Source of the DNA: CAVYHJ01 sp963768165 [NCBI: uncultured bacterium]
GTDB lineage: Bacteria; UBP4; UBA4092
Reading direction: 5' to 3'
Length of the DNA: 5,375 nt
Assembly (NCBI GenBank): GCA_963768165.1
Contig: CAVYHJ010000023.1
Location: 1 to 5,375 of the forward strand
A program made the translations under genes and the position numbers. How positions within the stretch are numbered: the first letter of the stretch is position 1; each line of letters starts with the position of its first letter. Below the pieces are notes generated by a model. It ran no database searches, was not told the DNA's origin, and was given only the letters and a program-made list of their open reading frames with translations. This document shows, in pieces, positions 1 to 5,375 of this stretch.

Positions 1-124
1 ATAAAAATTGTACCAGCGGATGATATGTATTTACATCCATATAAGAAATGATAATCCGTACGATTAATAGTATTTCATACAAATTAATCAGCTTTACTAA
101 AATTGTATATAATAAAACGTTCAC
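1..124 (-). CDS. YggT-family membrane protein, N-terminal part (cut by window edge)
   Basis: This is an open frame on the minus strand that begins with GTG at 124 and runs off the left edge after 41 codons without a stop. The translation is hydrophobic (MNVLLYTILVKL...), followed by LYEILLIVRIIISYMDVN and then YHPLVQFL. This pattern of a membrane helix, an Arg just before a second short hydrophobic stretch with a Ser ('R-x-x-x-S'), and then 'P-x-V-x-F-L' is characteristic of the YggT family. These are small (about 85-100 aa) integral membrane proteins with two such repeats and an unclear role; YlmG/YggT relatives are linked to cell-division clusters and chloroplast nucleoid distribution. A strong ribosome binding site lies five bases upstream. 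The gene follows the GT39-like gene by 108 bp on the same strand but appears to have its own promoter. The family call is from the pattern only, and the C-terminal half is not visible. Confidence 0.72.
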   Translation of the reverse strand, partial: MNVLLYTILVKLINLYEILLIVRIIISYMDVNTYHPLVQFL

Positions 125-129
125 AAACA

Positions 130-135
130 CTCCTT
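130..135 (-). promoter_or_regulatory. Shine-Dalgarno site of the yggT-like gene
   Basis: The minus strand reads AAGGAG here, five bases before the GTG at 124. A second in-frame GTG overlaps the Shine-Dalgarno itself, so it cannot be the start; this decides for GTG 124. It is the clearest ribosome binding site in the window. Confidence 0.75.
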
Positions 136-147
136 GGCGGTCTTTTG

Positions 148-176
148 ATAATAGTACAATAAGAAATTTTCTACAA
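148..176 (-). promoter_or_regulatory. candidate sigma-70-type promoter for the yggT-like gene
   Basis: On the minus strand TTGTAG (176-171) is followed after exactly 17 bases by TATTAT (153-148). The -10 matches the consensus at five of six positions and the -35 at three of six. Transcription would start near 141, giving a short leader that contains the AAGGAG site at 135-130. The spacing makes this plausible, but the region is AT-rich and chance matches are common. Confidence 0.42.
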
Positions 177-232
177 GAGGATAATTTGTATAGGATTAAT
201 TTGCGAAAATATCCGTATATAGTACAACTTAT

Positions 233-1642
233 TTATTTTCCTCTGACTAGAAGTTCATCCGGGCGTCGAGTAAAGAGAAAAAAGATGAAGACAAAACTTG
301 GCCAAAGCTGGATAAAAAGGCGATTTAATGAGCTATCTAAATGCCATTTAAGATCATGAGGTGTAATCAAGTAGATAATAAAGTATCCTATTAACATAAA
401 TAAGATGATGGAAATGTAAGGCAGATAAGTTTTATTACTCTTATTGTCCTTATTTATTCCTAACAGCAAAAAATAAATAACAAGAACCGCAAATGTATAA
501 CCTTTTCCAAATCTTAATATTTCTTTTACGTATGAAGTAATTATCTCTATATATCTTTTTACAGTTGATAACTTGTCAATAATCTGTTGAGACGATTGGG
601 CCGAAAAGATATCTCCCCTAGGAGCAATTTGAGTTTTGAAATAAATAAGCAGGATTAAGACAGGCAGAGCCCCTATTATAAACCACATTGTTTGTTTTAA
701 GCTGGCATGATTCTTGGTAGTTAGGTTTACAATGAATCCCACTAGTAAAACTACAAAAAGAAATAAGAGCCCCTCATTTTTTGTCCATGCAGCTAGACTA
801 GAAAAGATTCCAGTAAAAATTGGGAAATGGGGATGCTTCTGAGATAGTCGCTCTTGAAATGAGAACAAAACAAATGTGGCTAAGAAATAAAAACCAATAG
901 GTATATCAGCATATTGTTGTGCCCCATGTTCGATAAAAAAAGGAACGCATAATAATGTTAATCCCGCCAAATATCCCTGTTCTCTCGTACGAAACACTGA
1001 AATGGACGAATAAACAAGTCCTACCGTCATATATGTAAAGAACATGGATACAAACGCAGGAACTAAAACAGTATCATTTCCAACCCATTTCCAACATCGC
1101 GCGACATAACCGGATAATAATAATGGATAATCAGGGTGAGACCAAGATATGATGTTAGTGAAACCGTCCTTCCAATTATTACCTCCTCTGTACAAAAACC
1201 TCGCATGTAAATTCCAAATCGCCCATGGATCTCCCATCCCATGCGGGTATAGTATCAGTTGATTTAAAAAGGAAAAGATGGAAAGTGTAAGAGTTATCCA
1301 AAAACAATAGGGAAGAATTAAAAGGATCTTACAATGTTGATCTGAACGACATTTAATATATGAATTTATGGATAGACCTCTATTTTGTTTTCTATTGAGA
1401 AAGATAATCAGTAAAATAATAACGAGATTAATTTCAAAGATAAAATAATACTGGTTAGTACCAAAAAATAATAAATATATGAAATACATACCCGAAGAAA
1501 TACCCAAACCTAATCCGGAACCTAAGATTGTGATCAAAAGAAGATCAATTCTAGATTTGGCTTGGAGCGGGCATAACAATAAAAACAAGAGAATCCCGAT
1601 CAACATAGAAAGCAGAAAAGTTGTCAATAAAAGAAAAATCAT
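233..1642 (-). CDS. GT39/PMT-like (GT-C fold) polytopic membrane glycosyltransferase, putative
   Basis: The 469-residue product is very hydrophobic, with roughly 11-13 membrane segments by eye. After the first four segments comes a soluble loop with 'GMGDPWAIWNLHARFLYR' (residues 135-152), then 'SHPDYPLL' (168-175). The acidic residue D138 in this loop fits the catalytic-loop Asp of GT-C enzymes such as ArnT and protein O-mannosyltransferases. Further conserved-looking blocks are 'QQYADIPIGFY' (242-252), 'WTKNEG' (286-291) and a C-terminal 'LKWHLDSSLNRLFIQLWP' (431-448). Such enzymes use a polyprenyl-phosphate-linked sugar and act on the outer face of the cytoplasmic membrane; acceptor and sugar cannot be told here. 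The start ATG overlaps the stop of the upstream small gene (ATGA, 4 bp), with AAGGTG just before it, so the two are translationally coupled. The gene is clearly AT-richer than yqxD/dnaG, which may point to separate acquisition. A generic envelope membrane protein of another GT-C family remains possible. Confidence 0.7.
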   Translation of the reverse strand: MIFLLLTTFLLSMLIGILLFLLLCPLQAKSRIDLLLITILGSGLGLGISSGMYFIYLLFFGTNQYYFIFEINLVIILLIIFLNRKQNRGLSINSYIKCRSDQHCKILLILPYCFWITLTLSIFSFLNQLILYPHGMGDPWAIWNLHARFLYRGGNNWKDGFTNIISWSHPDYPLLLSGYVARCWKWVGNDTVLVPAFVSMFFTYMTVGLVYSSISVFRTREQGYLAGLTLLCVPFFIEHGAQQYADIPIGFYFLATFVLFSFQERLSQKHPHFPIFTGIFSSLAAWTKNEGLLFLFVVLLVGFIVNLTTKNHASLKQTMWFIIGALPVLILLIYFKTQIAPRGDIFSAQSSQQIIDKLSTVKRYIEIITSYVKEILRFGKGYTFAVLVIYFLLLGINKDNKSNKTYLPYISIILFMLIGYFIIYLITPHDLKWHLDSSLNRLFIQLWPSFVFIFFLFTRRPDELLVRGK

Positions 1643-2055
1643 TTCACCTTATTTCTGAATAATATTAATCCATTTCCATAATTCCGAACAGGAACCAAGT
1701 TTGATAAGGATGAATTAGGAATAAATGACGTATTTGAAGAAAAGTTACCTACAACCCATTTGTGATCATTATTCATATCAATAACTAATGGACAGAGCTC
1801 ATATTGGGTTAAATAATAGTCCCATGTCCCGTCCTCACTGTCATACGGTCTCATATCAGAAATATAACCAACAATTCCATTCAATGGCAGGTCTTTTCGA
1901 ATATTATCGAACCTATCCAAATAAGCAGTAATCTTGTTAGAACCACCTTTTTCCCTATATAAAATGAAACTCTTTTTAAACAAGTTTATATTCGATAGAA
2001 GACTAATAAAAATAAGCAGTATTATTCCTGTTTTAGCTCGAAGTGAACGATTCAT
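1639..2055 (-). CDS. small membrane-anchored protein of unknown function, partner of the GT39-like enzyme
   Basis: The 138-residue product has a short basic N-terminus, one hydrophobic segment (about residues 9-27, IILLIFISLLSNINLF) acting as a signal anchor, and then a soluble, probably extracytoplasmic domain. In it 'RFDNIRKDLPLNGIVGYISD' (48-67) and 'YYLTQYELCPLVID' (80-93) stand out and look like conserved blocks. I recall similar 'lP..g.vGYisd...yyltqY.laP' proteins coded beside GT39-like genes, but I cannot name a family. The gene overlaps the glycosyltransferase start by four bases, so the two proteins are likely made in fixed proportion and may work together, for example as an accessory subunit; this is inference. 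The start has GAGGA (2072-2068) 12 bases upstream, a long spacing, so a rare start slightly upstream cannot be excluded. No strong promoter is seen in the 45-bp gap to the phosphotransferase gene, so read-through is likely. Confidence 0.62.
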   Translation of the reverse strand: MNRSLRAKTGIILLIFISLLSNINLFKKSFILYREKGGSNKITAYLDRFDNIRKDLPLNGIVGYISDMRPYDSEDGTWDYYLTQYELCPLVIDMNNDHKWVVGNFSSNTSFIPNSSLSNLVPVRNYGNGLILFRNKVK

Positions 2056-2100
2056 TACAATGTTTTTTCCTCAATGGGAATTTAGTTCTTTTATATGCAT

Positions 2101-3582
2101 TTACAAATAATTCGAAGCCGTATCTATCACTGTCTTCAATGCTTTAATTCGTGCGTAATACTTCGAGTTGGATTCCACAATCGTCCAGGGTGCATAAGAC
2201 GTACTGGTTTTTAGTAACATCTCAGCTACGGCGGCTTTATATAAGTTCCACTTCTCCCGGTTCCTGTAATCCTCTTCGGTAATCTTCCATTTCTTATAAG
2301 GAATGGTCTCGCGCTCCTTAAACCTCTGCAATTGTTCTGCATTCCCAATCTGTAGCCAGAACTTGACGATAATTCCACCAAAATCTGTTAACTGCTTTTC
2401 AAATTCATTGATTTCCTGATAGGCACGCTTCCAGTCCTGTTCTTCGCAGAACCCTTCAATGCGCTCCACTAATACTCTCCCATACCATGTCCTGTCAAAT
2501 ACAGTGATATGTCCTGCTTTGGGAAGATTCACCCAAAATCGCCAAAGGTACTGGTGCGATTTTTCTAGGTCATTCGGAGCAGCAATCGGGACAACCTCAT
2601 ATCCCCGCGGGTCAAGATTTTGGGTGAATCTCTTAATATTCCCGCCCTTGCCGGCAGCATCCCATCCCTCGTATAGGATCAGCATCGGTTTGCGTTGTAA
2701 ATATAACTCAAATTGGATTTCTCGAATTTTCTTTTCATACTTTTGTAGTTTATCTTGATATTCTTCTTGACTAAGCGACTTGGACAAATCTACCTTATCT
2801 AATATGGATTTCTTCGTATTTTGAGATATAGCCGATTTTACTACAATTCCCTTTTTCTTCTTCTCAACCTGTTGAATATGATTTTCTATTTGCTTTTTGA
2901 AGGTTTCCAGGATATGTATTGTGGCATATCGTTCATTAGTGGCGGCTACAATAGTCCACGGTGCATAGGATTGACTGGTTTTATCAAACATTTCTTCGGC
3001 AGCCGCTAGATATTTTTTATAATGTTTATGTTGTCTCCAGTCATCTTTGGTCACTCTCCAGGAGGTGGCAGGGTCAGACTCCAGTTCTTTCAATCTTCTC
3101 TTTTGTTCTTTTTTGTCAATGTGTAGCCAAAACTTAATGATCAGCGCACCGTCATCCACTAATTGTTTTTCAAAGGAATCAATCTCATCATAGGTTCTTA
3201 TCCAATCCTTTTTGGAGACTAATTTTTCAATCCGCTCCACCCAGACCCGCTGATACCATCCTCGTATGAAAACCGACATCCTTCCCCGGGCTGGAGTCTT
3301 GGTCCAGAATCGCCACAAATAGGGACGCGATTTCTCTTCCTCTGTTGCCGTGCCGATGTTAAATACTTTAAAACCCCGTGGATCCAGGGGCGATATAAAC
3401 TGATTGACTAATGTTCCTTTCCCTGAAGCGCTCCATCCGGCAAATACGACCAATATGGGGATATTCAAATCACGGGCTTTCCGTTGTAATTCACCTAAAC
3501 GGATACTGATTTCATGGAGTATTTTTTTGTATTCCCGTTTATTCAGTTGGAGAGATAAATCTATTTTATCCAAATGACTCAT
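2101..3582 (-). CDS. pap: polyphosphate:AMP phosphotransferase (two-domain, class II PPK2)
   Basis: The 493-residue protein is two PPK2 domains in tandem, the layout of class II PPK2 enzymes, which transfer phosphate from polyphosphate to AMP to give ADP in the cytoplasm. The C-terminal domain (about 262-493) has the full motif set: Walker A 'GWDAAGKGG' (306-314), 'LDPRGYE' (323-329), 'YLWRFW' (345-350), the Walker B/DRxWYGR block 'FDRTWYGRVLVERIEGF' (362-378), a lid with 'EQLQRFKERE' and 'APWTIVE' (464-470). The N-terminal domain (5-225) aligns to it without gaps at a constant offset of 257 residues. It keeps K55 of Walker A but has GWSASGKG (Ser51 for Asp) and 'FIRGWYQRV' (Ile106 for Asp, Gln111 for Gly), so it is probably inactive or structural. 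In the studied Pseudomonas PAP the C-terminal domain carries the activity. The ATG at 3582 overlaps the stop of the upstream zinc-ribbon gene (ATGA) and lacks a clear Shine-Dalgarno, which suggests coupled translation. ADP-level PPK2 or another nucleotide preference is possible. Confidence 0.9.
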   Translation of the reverse strand: MSHLDKIDLSLQLNKREYKKILHEISIRLGELQRKARDLNIPILVVFAGWSASGKGTLVNQFISPLDPRGFKVFNIGTATEEEKSRPYLWRFWTKTPARGRMSVFIRGWYQRVWVERIEKLVSKKDWIRTYDEIDSFEKQLVDDGALIIKFWLHIDKKEQKRRLKELESDPATSWRVTKDDWRQHKHYKKYLAAAEEMFDKTSQSYAPWTIVAATNERYATIHILETFKKQIENHIQQVEKKKKGIVVKSAISQNTKKSILDKVDLSKSLSQEEYQDKLQKYEKKIREIQFELYLQRKPMLILYEGWDAAGKGGNIKRFTQNLDPRGYEVVPIAAPNDLEKSHQYLWRFWVNLPKAGHITVFDRTWYGRVLVERIEGFCEEQDWKRAYQEINEFEKQLTDFGGIIVKFWLQIGNAEQLQRFKERETIPYKKWKITEEDYRNREKWNLYKAAVAEMLLKTSTSYAPWTIVESNSKYYARIKALKTVIDTASNYL

Positions 3583-3977
3583 GGTTGGATATTACCGTTA
3601 TTATCATCTTCAGAATCGTCCTCATCCTGTATTCCGGTATCCAAAGAATTCATATATTCCGTGATAATGAACTTGGCGTTCTCATAATCCGGTTCGAGAA
3701 CCAATAATTCACCCCAAAAATTCATGCCCGCTTCCGGTAATTGATGTACGCTGACAATAAAATCCCGTATCTCCGAATGTATCCCTTGTTCTTCCAAGAC
3801 CCCTTTGAGCACGGCTCCCTCCACTTGATTGTCCAATCTCATAAGTGACACCATATCCGCGTACGCCGCTAAATTCAGTTCTTCTTTGGGTAATTGCTTG
3901 ATAAGCGCAACATTACATTCGGGACAAACCAATAGACCTTCAACATATTCCATGCTGCATTCGGGACACCAAGGCAT
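3579..3977 (-). CDS. zinc-ribbon protein with DUF2007-like (GlnB-like signal-transducing) domain
   Basis: From the ATG at 3977 the product has 132 residues. It begins 'MPWCPEC' and has a four-cysteine zinc ribbon (C4, C7, C18, C21), then a DUF2007-like domain (about 41-110, with 'EGAVLKGVLEEQGI' and 'GELLVLEPDYENAKFII'), and ends in an acidic tail (113-132, rich in D/E/N). DUF2007 is annotated as a putative prokaryotic signal-transducing domain with a ferredoxin-like, GlnB-like fold; its ligand is not known. The frame could be extended to a GTG at 4001 (140 residues), but family members I recall start 'MPWCP', and the extra stretch is occupied by a strong promoter, so 3977 is preferred. The gene overlaps the phosphotransferase gene downstream by four bases, so it may modulate that enzyme or report on nucleotide state; this is inference. 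It has no Shine-Dalgarno and is a candidate for leaderless translation. Confidence 0.78.
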   Translation of the reverse strand: MPWCPECSMEYVEGLLVCPECNVALIKQLPKEELNLAAYADMVSLMRLDNQVEGAVLKGVLEEQGIHSEIRDFIVSVHQLPEAGMNFWGELLVLEPDYENAKFIITEYMNSLDTGIQDEDDSEDDNNGNIQP

Positions 3978-3983
3978 AATAGT

Positions 3984-4012
3984 ATTATAGTTACGACTCA
4001 CGTAAACTTCAA
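3984..4012 (-). promoter_or_regulatory. sigma-70-type promoter of the zinc-ribbon/pap operon
   Basis: On the minus strand TTGAAG (4012-4007) is separated by exactly 17 bases from a perfect TATAAT (3989-3984). The base seven positions after the -10 is 3977, the A of the ATG of the zinc-ribbon gene, so the transcript would have essentially no 5' leader. It would drive the zinc-ribbon and phosphotransferase genes, and by read-through perhaps the GT39-like pair. Confidence 0.68.
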
Positions 4013-4170
4013 GCAGACGGATTTATATCCTTTATGAATGGCAAAATTAAAAATATAATTGATGAAAACGGCAATTTGTAATAAAATATAAGTCAAGGGT
4101 AGGATTGGCTGGATTCCAATAAATTACAAAAATTACCATCGAAAGCCCCTCTTGCCGCCATTATCTTTGC
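4002..4170. other. divergent intergenic region between the pap operon and yqxD-dnaG
   Basis: This 169-bp AT-rich stretch separates genes transcribed leftward (from 3977) and rightward (from 4171). It holds the -35 of the leftward promoter, a candidate rightward promoter at 4059-4087, and a small inverted repeat (ATTGG at 4114-4118, CCAAT at 4126-4130) in the yqxD leader. No open frame, tRNA or riboswitch pattern is visible. Confidence 0.6.
4059..4087 (+). promoter_or_regulatory. candidate sigma-70-type promoter of yqxD-dnaG
   Basis: TTGATG (4059-4064, four of six to consensus) is followed after 17 bases by TAAAAT (4082-4087, five of six). Transcription would start near 4094 and give a leader of about 77 nt before yqxD. 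Other TA-rich hexamers nearby make the exact site uncertain. Confidence 0.5.
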
Positions 4171-4617
4171 ATGAGATTAATTGTTGATGCCGATGCATGT
4201 CCTGTTAAAGACATTATTTTCACTATCGCTCGTGAATATCGTATTCCTGTAATTTTAGTTTGCAGTATCGCCCACGCTATGCCGGAAAACGAGATTTCCG
4301 AAATCCGCTGGGTGGAAAGACGACCGCAAGCCGCTGATATTGAAATTATCAACCTGTCGCAGCCGGAAGACATTATTGTGACAGGGGATTATGGCTTGGC
4401 GTCGCTGGTGATTGGAAAAAAGGCACGGGCAATTTCTTTTCGCGGTATGGTCTATCAGGAAAATCGAATGGATGCTCTTTTGGAACAGAGATACCTGTCA
4501 CAAAAAATACGTGATGCCGGGGGACGTATGAAAGGCCCGGCTCCTTTTTTGGAAAAAGACGAAAGACAGTTTGACAAATCCTTGCGTAAGATGATTCAAG
4601 CAGTATTGGATAAATAA
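4171..4617 (+). CDS. yqxD: YaiI/YqxD family protein (DUF188, PIN-like)
   Basis: The 148-residue product matches the whole YaiI/YqxD (DUF188) family in length and motifs: an N-terminal 'DADACPVK' (residues 6-13), 'AADIEII' (54-60), 'DIIVTGDYGLASL' (67-79) and the C-terminal signature 'AGGRMKGPAPF' (116-126). The family is related to PIN/FEN-type nuclease folds, with the Asp residues (D6, D56, D73 are candidates) as a likely metal site, but no substrate or biological role has been established. The start is fixed by the motif lying directly at the N-terminus. No Shine-Dalgarno is seen before the ATG. The next gene, dnaG, begins five bases after the stop; the pair yqxD-dnaG, followed by the main sigma factor gene, is a known Firmicutes arrangement, so this gene should be expressed with the replication/transcription machinery. 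Confidence 0.92.
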   Translation: MRLIVDADACPVKDIIFTIAREYRIPVILVCSIAHAMPENEISEIRWVERRPQAADIEIINLSQPEDIIVTGDYGLASLVIGKKARAISFRGMVYQENRMDALLEQRYLSQKIRDAGGRMKGPAPFLEKDERQFDKSLRKMIQAVLDK

Positions 4618-4622
4618 ACATT

Positions 4623-5375
4623 ATGCGATTCACCGATAGCTTTATTGAAAAAGTACGGGAAGCTAATGATATTGAGGAAATTATTGGTGAGCATATTGCC
4701 TTAAAACCGGCAGGGAAACTCTTAAAAGGACTCTGCCCATTTCATGGCGAAAAGACGCCTTCTTTTATGGTTAACCCGGAAAAACAATTCTTTCATTGTT
4801 ATGGATGTAACGTGGGTGGGAATGTGTTTCATTTCTTGATGAAGATGCAAAACCTCCAATTTCCACAAGTCGTTGAGTTACTGGCGGAACGGGCACGCAT
4901 TCCTCTGCCGAAATCTGATTTTGATACAAAGCAAGATGTGTCTAAGAATGAAAAAGACCTGATTTATAAAGTTAATGAATTTGCTAGAAATTATTTTCAT
5001 CAGACTCTTTTGGACTCAGAAAAAGCAGAAAATGCAAGAAAGTATTTCTTGGAAAAGAGAAAAGTTTCAAAAGAAATTATTCAACAATTTCATTTGGGTT
5101 ATGCCACTCCCGATTGGGATAGCCTTTTGCAGGCAGCGCAAAAAAAAGGATTTTCGACACAACTATTGGAAAAAGCAGGATTAATTTTACCGCGCCAGTC
5201 TGGCGGACCGGGATTCTATGACAGGTTCCGGGACCAGGTAATTTTCCCGATTATGGATGTGCAAGGCCGGGTGACCGGATTTGGCGGACGATTTTTAGAT
5301 AACCGGGAACCTAAATATTTGAATTCACCGGAGACGCCTGTATTTGCTAAAAGCCGGTCATTATATGCCTTACCG
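4623..5375 (+). CDS. dnaG: DNA primase DnaG, N-terminal 251 residues (cut by window end)
   Basis: From the ATG at 4623 the frame is open to the last base of the window. DnaG makes the short RNA primers for replication at the fork, together with the replicative helicase. The product begins with the CHC2 zinc-binding domain: 'CPFHGEKTPSF' (C38, H41) and 'FHCYGCNVGGN' (C59, C62) form the Cys-His-Cys-Cys metal site that recognises the template. Then comes the start of the RNA-polymerase core, with 'YDRFRDQVIFPI' and 'GRVTGFGGRFL', and 'PKYLNSPETPVF' close to the right edge. The Toprim catalytic domain and the C-terminal helicase-binding domain should follow outside the window (usual length about 600 residues). 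The start lies five bases after the yqxD stop and has only a weak GGA 12 bases upstream, so re-initiation after yqxD is likely. All key residues in view are intact. Confidence 0.97.
   Translation, partial: MRFTDSFIEKVREANDIEEIIGEHIALKPAGKLLKGLCPFHGEKTPSFMVNPEKQFFHCYGCNVGGNVFHFLMKMQNLQFPQVVELLAERARIPLPKSDFDTKQDVSKNEKDLIYKVNEFARNYFHQTLLDSEKAENARKYFLEKRKVSKEIIQQFHLGYATPDWDSLLQAAQKKGFSTQLLEKAGLILPRQSGGPGFYDRFRDQVIFPIMDVQGRVTGFGGRFLDNREPKYLNSPETPVFAKSRSLYALP

Noticed and set aside
48-359. Open frame of 103 codons on the + strand
   Set aside because: It runs antisense to both the 3' end of the GT39-like gene and the start of the yggT-like gene; its basic, low-complexity translation resembles no family I know, and it has no ribosome binding site.
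2056-2100. Possible promoter (TATAAA at 2095-2090, minus strand) or terminator between pap and the small membrane protein gene
   Set aside because: No acceptable -35 lies 15-19 bases upstream and no GC-rich hairpin with a T-run is visible, so neither can be supported.
2190-2990. Repeated DNA segments about 770 bp apart within 2101-3582
   Set aside because: They reflect the ancient duplication of the two PPK2 domains rather than a mobile or recombination repeat.
2459-3009. Two open frames on the + strand (2459-2758 and 2821-3009)
   Set aside because: Both lie entirely inside the well-supported phosphotransferase gene on the other strand and show no motif.
4161-4633. Two minus-strand open frames opposite yqxD (4161-4373 and 4373-4633)
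   Set aside because: They are antisense shadows of a conserved gene with clear family motifs; neither translation shows a recognisable domain.
4975-5184. Open frame of 69 codons on the + strand
   Set aside because: It is a different reading frame inside dnaG, whose own frame is continuous and carries the primase motifs.
1-5375. Mobile element, CRISPR array, tRNA/rRNA, toxin-antitoxin or defence system
   Set aside because: No transposase or integrase, terminal inverted repeats, spaced direct repeats, RNA-gene folds or defence domains were seen on either strand.

Overview
The window reads as chromosomal DNA from a low- to mid-GC bacterium of the Firmicutes (Bacillota). The best evidence is the tight pair yqxD (DUF188) followed by dnaG, the head of the yqxD-dnaG-sigA macromolecular-synthesis operon known from Bacillus and its relatives. 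A two-domain PPK2-type polyphosphate:AMP phosphotransferase and a 'MPWCPEC...' zinc-ribbon/DUF2007 protein also fit anaerobic Firmicutes. From memory they recall Negativicutes such as Pelosinus or Sporomusa, but I cannot settle the class.

Layout: about 4000-4170 is a divergent intergenic region with a candidate promoter for each side. To the right, on the + strand, lie yqxD (4171-4617) and dnaG (from 4623, cut off by the window end). To the left, on the - strand, lies a zinc-ribbon/DUF2007 gene (start best placed at 3977). Its stop overlaps the start of the polyphosphate:AMP phosphotransferase gene (3582-2101) by four bases. After a 45-bp gap, still on the - strand, comes an AT-rich two-gene cassette: a small membrane-anchored protein (2055-1639) and a multi-membrane-span GT39/PMT-like putative glycosyltransferase (1642-233), also overlapping by four bases. 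At the far left, on the - strand, is the N-terminal part of a YggT-family membrane protein (start 124, running off the window) with its own candidate promoter and a good ribosome binding site.

Function: the right side is DNA replication priming (DnaG) plus a conserved PIN-like protein of unknown role. The zinc-ribbon/DUF2007 and PPK2 genes are probably co-transcribed and translationally coupled, which hints that the small protein senses or modulates polyphosphate-driven ADP formation; this is inference. The GT-C-like pair probably modifies a cell-envelope glycan with a polyprenyl-phosphate-linked sugar. Nothing here is a defence system, mobile element or CRISPR array. The points most worth a second look are the degenerate N-terminal half of the PPK2 protein, a near-ideal promoter placed so that its transcript would start on the AUG of the zinc-ribbon gene (a leaderless mRNA), and the paired GT39/small-protein cassette.
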